Assembly (NCBI GenBank): GCA_963932465.1 | Contig: OZ010786.1 | Span: 269,422,411 to 269,486,410 of the forward strand | DNA length: 64,000 nt | Direction: 5' to 3' | Source: Maratus speciosus | Taxonomy: Eukaryota > Arthropoda > Arachnida > Araneae > Salticidae | Part shown: positions 59,108-64,000 of the stretch, one piece after another | Numbering within the stretch: position 1 is the first letter of the stretch | How the letters are laid out: each line of letters starts with the position of its first letter | Program-made: the position numbers and the translations under genes | The notes under the pieces: generated by a model | Seen by the model: the letters and a program-made list of their open reading frames with translations, nothing else | What the model was told of the DNA's origin: nothing | Databases searched by the model: none

Positions 59108-59509
59108 ATTATATAAAATTAAGAAAAATTAGGAAAAATTAAATTAAGCAAATTATGTTATTTTGATAAAATTATAGAAGAATGTCCTAGAGAATAGCAT
59201 TAAAATTTTATTATTCGAGAGCATTTTGGACAAAAACTTCAGGAACATGATATTATTTGAAACCACGAATTATTTGTTTGCTTGTCTAACTCGGCGAAGC
59301 AAATCCATCCAGGCGAGAATCATCAATTTCTGTAGTATAAATCGCTATTATTTGCATGTCACCTCTCTTTTATAAAGACACTCTAAATTTTCGTATGACA
59401 TTGCGTTTTATCAATCTCTGATTTCGATTACATTATTTTCAAAAGTGAAGGATTTTCACCTGTGAAAAATTTCAAAGCAGCTGGGCTGTGAAAATGACGC
59501 ACTTCTACA

Positions 59510-60080
59510 AAACATAATTCAGGTTTAAGAATTAAAATACACGCTTTTTTATAAAATGACGTCATTTGCATCCGCTAAAGCAATCCTCTTTTTCAATTCA
59601 GTCTTAAACTTCGTCTATAGAAAAGTAAGCATACGACGTCATTATCACAGAATAACAGACAATATTCTTGACATAGTCCATATCTTAATTTCAACTTTTT
59701 TTCAGGTTTTATGAGAAAATGGCAACAAAAAGATACAATATCCTCTATTTTCGACTATTTTCCGTTTACTTTCAATGACTTTCAATAGAAATGAGGTACT
59801 TTTGTTGCCACGATAAGAAAAATGGTATTAAAAACTACAAAAGAATTAATATCTCAAAAATAAATTCAGATACAGCTTTCAAACAAATTGCATTTAAAAG
59901 AGCATTTTTTTCCTTATACGACGGTGTAAAAATTTAAAATGTGCGATGTTTAGAAGCTTAAAAATTTGCAGTAGAGAAAATTGCAAAACCAAAATTTTAT
60001 TTCAAAGTGTTGCCATTCGCAAAATGACGTATGCGTTACGCACAGATATGTTTGTCCTTTATAATATAGATAGATAGATA
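59510..60080 (-). mobile_element. Helitron-family copy, minus orientation
   Basis: Carries the TGACGTCATTTGCAT, GTCTATAGAAAAGTA, TTTCAAACAAATTGCATTT and GACGTATGCGTTACGCACA series, ending at the same GATA-rich 5' terminus as 716 and 59107. The 3' end is not seen. Confidence 0.6.
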
Positions 60081-60830
60081 GAAAATTTCTGTGATAATGC
60101 AAATGTGGGTTTTGTTTTTTAAACTGAAAATCGATTTCCGTGCCAAAGAAAACGAAACAATAAAAGATATGAATCGCGTACAGATTATGAAAAGCTTTCT
60201 AACATCATGATGAAATTTATATGTGTATGACACAATTCACGGACATATAATAATAAGCAAAAAATAAATAAATAAATAAATAATAAAAATAAAATAAAAT
60301 CTCATATAAATTAAAACTTCAATCACTGAAAGTGTATGACATTTTTGCCCTCAACTTTAATTCTATATAAAGCTTTTATTTTCTATAATTGTTTATTTGC
60401 CAACCACTGTATCAAAACTTTAATCTTTGTGGCACATTTTTAAAGTTCTTTGACGTTTATTTTTGTTTTTTAGAAATAGTGATAGGTAAAGTTATAGAAA
60501 ACAGTTTTTAGTGGCGGCCCTCGTCTAACATCTTAGATAACGGCCTCACACTCTACTCAATCCTATAATCCTAATAATACATTTGTAGTTCTGAGGTGGC
60601 GAGAAAGGTTCATATCTTTTGTCTTTATCAAAAATAATTTGTATCATTCTTGATAATTCCGCTCGGTAATAATTCATAAAATGGGGTCATAAGGGAGTGA
60701 TTTATGGAAATTAGGAATTTCGTACGAAATTTTGTAACCGAAGACAACAAAATTTCCCCGAGTTATATCTCTATTAAGGTTCTCTCTATACATAATTATT
60801 ATTCACAAATGTCTGAAAAGTACGTTTCGG
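60081..60830. other. No gene recognised
   Basis: AT-rich with a short AAAT run near 60260-60290. Confidence 0.45.
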
Positions 60831-61290
60831 TGAAGGTATTCTTAGCATATAAACGTTAAAATACACATATAATTACTTAAAAGGTGCTAAAAACATACAA
60901 ATATATTAGTGAATATAACCCTGAGATCTATCGAACGCACACACGTTCATTTTCAAAGAGGAAAGATGACTGATGGAATAGAAGAAAACATACGTAAATC
61001 AAAACAAAACACTTCGAATTCGCAAGTGAAGTTTAGTTCACTGCTCTAGAAGAGGAGTGAAAATATCAAGTCATATTTTCAGGAGCTCTTGAAATAACCA
61101 GAACTTCTGAAAATATGACTTGACCTTTTCAACCCTCTTCTAGAGCAGTGGGCTGAACTTTGCTAGCGCATGTGTAATATTTTGTTGTGAATTATGTATT
61201 TTTTCTTCTATTTCAGTCAGTCATCTTTCCCTTTTGAAAAAGAACGTGAGTGCGTTCGAAAGATCTTAGGGTTATAACTAATATCTTTAT

Positions 61291-61322
<32 letters not shown>

Positions 61323-61560
61323 GGACTAAAAAGATGAAATACTACTAAAAAATTTTCCGTTTTTAATCCGAAAAACGGAAAAATTCCTGTAATTTATGGG
61401 TAAAAATTCCCGTAAAAAAACGGAAATAGTTCTGGCGTCTAGATTGCCAGTAGTATTTCACTTTTTTAGTCCGTTTTTTTTACAGTGTGCTTTTAGCACC
61501 TGTTAAATAATTATATGTATGTTTTAACGTTTATATTAATAAGAAGGTGAAAATTTCTTC
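60831..61560. mobile_element. Nested palindromic elements
   Basis: Outer inverted pair: 60832-60897 (AAACGTTAAAATACACATAT, AAAGGTGCTAAAA) with 61487-61550. Inside lies a second palindrome, 60914-61276, with ends TATAACCCTGAGATC and GATCTTAGGGTTATA and a third inverted pair (CTGCTCTAGAAGAG / CTCTTCTAGAGCAG) in its centre. To its right is a damaged relative of the 54368 MITE (about 61293-61486) whose left end merges with a poly-A tract. No coding region. Confidence 0.65.
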
Positions 61561-62416
61561 ATAACCCTAGTTTTAGTACAGTGTTTTGTTTCCATTGCTC
61601 TTCTCAGCATTTGGTATGGCAAAGAAATTTTCCTGTATGATACTAGAACAAGACTTTTTACAAATATTAGACAGGGGGTCTGTTTGCTATTTGTGGTGCC
61701 TATCAACTGACGGCAAAACGTCACATTGTTTTATCGAGGATTTTTTTTTAAACGAATTTTTCTGTTGTTAGTGCGCGAAAAGTAACATTTTCAGTCATGA
61801 AGGTAAAATAACAGTACAATGAATACACATTTTGCACAAACAAAAAGGCATCATAGATGACAGAAAGTGCCCTTTCTAAAGTTAATACTTTAGGTGGCTG
61901 GTCATTTAGGTTCAAAAATATAGATCTAAAACTACTAACACCCTTAAAATATCAATTTAATTATCAATAACGTAAATTTACGCAGTTACAAATTTAAGAC
62001 CTTTAATTAATTGAATGATCTACAAATACTCATTTTTTTATGGTAAATCGTTTAAGTTAAATAATTATGGAAATTTCTTACTTTTTTGGACACACTGTCT
62101 GGAATGTATTTTGGAAAATCAGATGAAAATAACACTTATTTTATGAGGAAATAAACGTCATTGCTACCATTTATTGGTTTTGATCCAATGCCAAAAAGAT
62201 TCAGCTATACAGAAGTAAAGTAAAAATGTAAAAAAATCAAATTGTTTAGTTTATATCATCCTCAGTTCGTAAGTTTCACACGTAATACTTCTGAACTGAG
62301 GATGCTAATAAAATTTGAAGTTTGTTATCACATGATACATTTTTTGGCTCGCTGTAAAAAGAAAAAAGAAAAAAAAACTTTATTTTCTATCTAATTATCT
62401 TTCTTAAGGTTTACGT
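61561..62416. other. No gene; one hairpin
   Basis: CATCCTCAGTTCGTAAG and CTTCTGAACTGAGGATG (62259-62307) form a short imperfect hairpin. Nothing else is supported. Confidence 0.45.
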
Positions 62417-62832
62417 AAGGTTAATGTTATATGAAGACCCCAGAAGCCAAGGGGTATAAGTGACAAAATCGAACTAAGTGCACAAACGACCTGGAAATAT
62501 GCTTTTTTCTTTTTAGTTAAAGAAATATAAGTGATTTTCTAATTATGTGTTGCGTTTTAGAGATCAACCACTTTTGCCGAATAATGATCATTATTGAATA
62601 ATTATAAATTTAAAAAACATTGCACTCTACTTTTTTCCCATTTATTGAAATAAGAGTTCAAAGACGACTTTGACACAAACAGCAGTTTCCTATTTCAATT
62701 CAGTCAATTATTATTGATGTTCAACTTTAACGTCAATTATCTTTGAACTCAATTTACCCCAAATTAAAATTTTGTCACTTGTACCCCTTGGCTTCTGATG
62801 TTCTCATATAAGGTTTAATAAGGTTAATATAA
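62417..62832. repeat. Inverted-repeat element, AGAAGCCAAGGGGTA arms
   Basis: 62417-62468 pairs inversely with about 62766-62826, sharing AGAAGCCAAGGGGTA(T/C)AAGTGACAAAAT and TTATATGA. An inner inverted pair (GAGTTCAAAGA / TCTTTGAACTC) lies at 62653 and 62737. Probably a foldback MITE; target duplication is not clear. Confidence 0.6.
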
Positions 62833-63047
62833 TATAACCACTACCCGAGTTACCATCGATTCCCAAAAGCTGTCCTTTACCTTCAGAAACCTTAGAACCC
62901 TACAGATTTCTAAGATTTAAAGAAGAGACTTAAAAAAAATTTTTTTTGATACCCGTAAATTTTGGAAACGTTTCCGAGTAGATTATACAACGTATAAATT
63001 AGTTTCATTAATACGGAAATACCAGTTTTACGAACAGTGTTGTAATC

Positions 63048-63051
<4 letters not shown>

Positions 63052-63099
<48 letters not shown>
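63052..63099. repeat. Poly-A tract of about 48 bp
   Basis: A pure A run. Other long A runs lie at 31346-31388, 32349-32386, 34429-34467 and 61293-61321. Such tracts may be retroposon tails or simple-sequence expansion; no tail-bearing element could be assigned here. Confidence 0.7.
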
Positions 63100-63100
<1 letters not shown>

Positions 63101-63202
63101 AGACGCTGTAGGCAGAGAGTATACGCTAGAATCATGGCGTTCATGGCTAGAGTTTACGTTGTAGCTTTATTCGAAAAACAGGGGGTATATGGAGCTTCTT
63201 AA

Positions 63203-63712
63203 CCCTTAAATGCCTGACTTTTCAAAAATCATTATAATAATGTTTTTCGGCTTTCATTTTTTAAATAAATCATGGGAAAAATACTTAAAAAAATCATATT
63301 TTGTTTTAAGTATAGTTTACGGCTAAAAAACTGTTTGTTACTAATCGGCAATACTGGTGTTTAATTGAAAAAATAATTTTCCTTCATAAAATTCTATAAT
63401 ATTAAACACACAAGAATTTTAGGAACTATAATAAGAAATAAATTTTACTTGCTCACTGCAGATCAAAATAGGGTATTTCGCAAGCTTCCAAACAAAACAA
63501 AAAGAACAAGTAGCAACATTTGAAAAAATAAATTTATCTTTATTCTTAAACAGCACAAGTGTTGCCATCTAAATGCTGAAAATCGATTTAATAATATTTT
63601 CAGAATGTATTTTATTGGCAACATCAGGCATTATAGCTCCAATATTATTCTAATAGTATTTTAGAGCCTAAATTGGGTATGTTGCCGAAAAGCAACACCA
63701 GTCATTTAAGGG
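63203..63712. mobile_element. piggyBac-like non-autonomous element
   Basis: TTAA at 63199-63202 and 63713-63716 flanks a 510-bp element with ends CCCTTAAATGCCTG and CAGTCATTTAAGGG. TTAA targets with CCC termini are the piggyBac signature. GCAACA-type words (GTTGCC, AGCAAC) repeat near the right end. No transposase is present. Confidence 0.75.
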
Positions 63713-63716
63713 TTAA

Positions 63717-64000
63717 AAGAATCCAGAAGATATACGACGTATACCCCTGTATACCCTCCACTACATCCATGTTTACGAGTGCTATCGATTCTCAAGTAAA
63801 CAATTTAATATATATATATAAAAAAAAAAAAAAAACATGAAAAATTAGCAGCATTGACATTAAATTCAAAATTGTAATTGATATAATTTTGTTACTCTCG
63901 CATTTATAAATTCTGTTACAGCTAAAAATGTTTATTTGTGAATTATTAGCATAAAAAAACGATATTTCGTGTAGAGAAAATTAATTAATACAGTGTGAAA
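63717..64000. other. No gene recognised
   Basis: AT-rich with a TA run and short A run near 63810-63835. Nothing is supported to the window end. Confidence 0.45.

Noticed and set aside
1..64000. Frames beginning with TTG, CTG or GTG as genes
   Set aside because: The window is eukaryotic in character, so such starts in short AT-rich frames carry no weight without domain evidence.

Overview
The window looks like intergenic or intronic DNA from an animal, most likely an arthropod and possibly a spider or other chelicerate. It is very AT-rich, full of poly-A and poly-C tracts, and packed with Tc1/mariner, pogo, hAT, piggyBac-like and Helitron DNA transposons, tRNA-derived SINEs and foldback elements. 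The host assignment is inference from repeat content. I found no intact host protein gene. Long open stretches are either transposase remnants or chance frames in AT-rich DNA.

Layout. 0-7 kb: an internally deleted Tc1 element (719-2034), then an 801-bp TA-flanked element (3368-7040) split by a 2.9-kb hAT element with a BED-finger transposase pseudogene. 8-13 kb: a non-autonomous Helitron, a 172-bp tandem repeat, two pogo/Tigger remnants in minus orientation and an 8-bp-TSD palindromic MITE. 15.9-18.6 kb: a repeat with about 140-bp internal monomers, a duplicated tRNA-like unit and a mariner deletion derivative. 21.9-23.9 kb: a second hAT element bounded by clusters of an ATCCCGGGAT palindrome. 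24.6-35.4 kb: three diverged copies of a multi-kb segment interrupted by a tRNA-Thr-like cassette, a 140-bp-monomer element and a 2.2-kb foldback element.

36-48.6 kb is the most unusual part. It is a long array of about 20 diverged two-part (A/B) units, each about 300-370 bp. Each unit joins two exon-like blocks to a roughly 100-bp intron-like spacer that opens with GTATGTAT and closes with a T-rich stretch and CAG. Blocks from different units translate to similar peptides, and several copies are open from end to end, so the array looks like the remains of repeated tandem exon duplication. The family is not one I recognise. Other elements have inserted into it and neighbouring units reveal their empty sites.

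49.8-64 kb: a foldback element with a SINE nested inside it by a perfect 12-bp TSD, a 2.2-kb Helitron, an inverted SINE copy, a minus-strand Helitron sharing interior sequence with the first, nested palindromes near 61 kb and a TTAA-flanked piggyBac-like element.

There is no operon or pathway here. The interactions are insertions, nesting, duplication and decay.
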